Source: Lunularia cruciata
Lineage: Eukaryota; Streptophyta; Marchantiopsida; Lunulariales; Lunulariaceae
DNA: 64,000 nucleotides
Direction: 5' to 3'
Assembly: GCA_948567375.1 (NCBI GenBank)
Contig: OX419755.1
Span: forward strand, 70,746,944 to 70,810,943
The notes under the pieces are model-generated. The model was not told where the DNA came from, ran no database searches, and saw nothing but the letters and a program-made list of their open reading frames with translations. Position 1 is the stretch's first letter. Every line of letters begins with the position of its first letter. Below, piece after piece: positions 63,106 to 64,000 of this stretch. The position numbers and the translations under genes are program-made.

Positions 63106-63689
63106 CCTTCTTTTCCATGTTATCTAAATCTTTATACCAAGCCAATTCTCATCTACTCATTGCTCAAAATTGGCAAAAGTAATATGCTAAGCAATAGCAT
63201 TTTGATCTCACCTTTCAACTAGGTTATAAGCTCATGTTTTCTTTTAGAAACCTTTCTCTCCCACTTGATACCCAATTTCATAAACACGCTCCTAATTTGA
63301 TAGGTCTATTTAATGTTACTCAAATCATATCTCTTGTTGTTTATCAACTTGCCTTGTTTAGTCATATGCGGATCCATCTTGTCTTCCATGTTTTAAAGTT
63401 AAAACCATTTGTTTCAAATCCATCTTCCTTTTCCACTTGTTTCCAACCCCTTCCTCCTCCCATCCCGATTAAAAATCATGAGGAAGAAAATTTTGATTGT
63501 ATACTTGCATGTCATGACCTTTAACATGGCCACCAATGATATAAGGAATATAAGGTCCTTTGGAAAGGGTATCTTCTTCATGATGCCACATCATAGCTCC
63601 TTTCTCATCTCCAGAATGCACAAATGGCCATACAAGAGTTTGAAGATTCCATGGCAATGAGGACATCACTAACTATCAGTGGAGGAATA
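63106..63689 (+). mobile_element. Old type-1 element: integrase C-terminus and chromodomain
   Basis: Collinear with 57548-58139 of the complete element: the SHLL.AQN block, LFSHMRIHLVFHV, a degraded chromodomain (EYKVLWKGY near 63550) and the end ..MRTSLTISGG followed by the purine-rich AGTGGAGGAATA. It follows directly on 60807 of the same element once the type-2 insertion is removed. Confidence 0.75.
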
Positions 63690-64000
63690 TGTAATAATAT
63701 GGAGTTAGAAGAAGTGTTTGTGGAAACTAAGGATTTAGTGGAAATTAAGGAGTTAGTAGAATTAACTACATATAGCAAAAATGAGGTAGAACTAGCATAA
63801 CATGTGAATATTAAGAATATGCTAGAAGCATCTAGAAAGCCTTGTGGTAAAATACCCTAGAAGAATCTCAAAAGCTTCAAGGTATGAAGCTTCAGGGTAT
63901 GAAGCTTCTAGGTACCTTCCAAGGATGGATAACTTGCACATCAAATTAATTACTAGCTTAGCTTGTACACCAAGTAATTAGCTTCTAGAAGGAAACTTCC
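63690..64000 (+). repeat. Type-1 LTR running off the right edge
   Basis: Starts TGTAATAATATGGAGTTAG right after the purine tract of the old type-1 element, so it is that element's 3' LTR. It is more like the LTR at 40622-41144 than the one at 52931, and has GAAGCTTC motifs. The window ends inside it. Confidence 0.75.

Overview
This window reads as nuclear DNA of a land plant. The genes have short GT-AG introns, there is a plant-type organellar mTERF gene, and the repeats are plant-style Ty3/gypsy chromoviruses. An LRR-Roc-COR (ROCO) gene without a kinase domain would suit a bryophyte, perhaps a moss, but that is inference. All gene models below were assembled by eye from splice sites and reading phase.

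Positions 1-34,600 form a gene-bearing half. In order it holds: the 3' end of mitochondrial ETF beta (+); a three-exon mTERF gene (-); a 58-codon small ORF behind a TATA box and two ABRE/G-box motifs (+); a three-exon ROCO gene of 1578 aa whose P-loop is split by an intron (+); a six-exon choline-transporter-like (CTL/PNS1 family) gene (+); a 16-exon gene of about 812 aa that I do not recognise (-), with a possible two-exon gene of 103 aa on the opposite strand inside one of its introns; a 77-aa putative tail-anchored small protein (+); and a five-exon trypsin-like-fold gene of about 1115 aa with a long disordered tail (+). The genes look like independent nuclear loci, not a pathway cluster.

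Positions 34,600-40,600 are AT-rich intergenic DNA with short repeats and hairpins and no convincing gene.

Positions 40,600-64,000 are a nest of decayed LTR retrotransposons. One old type-1 chromovirus can be followed through the nest in collinear pieces (52,655-52,925; 58,556-59,893; 60,438-60,807; 63,106-63,689). It is interrupted by a later complete element (52,931-58,550, with a 5-bp target duplication), by a solo LTR of a second family, and by a piece of a type-2 element that itself contains a third-family solo LTR. A minus-strand type-1 element and a plus-strand type-2 element fill 41,950-51,500. All pol frames carry stop codons.

The most interesting signals are arrays of heat-shock-element-like GAAnnTTC palindromes just upstream of the TATA box in the type-1 LTRs, the unrecognised 16-exon gene with its nested antisense candidate, the ABRE-driven small ORF, and an inverted LTR pair that could make double-stranded RNA.
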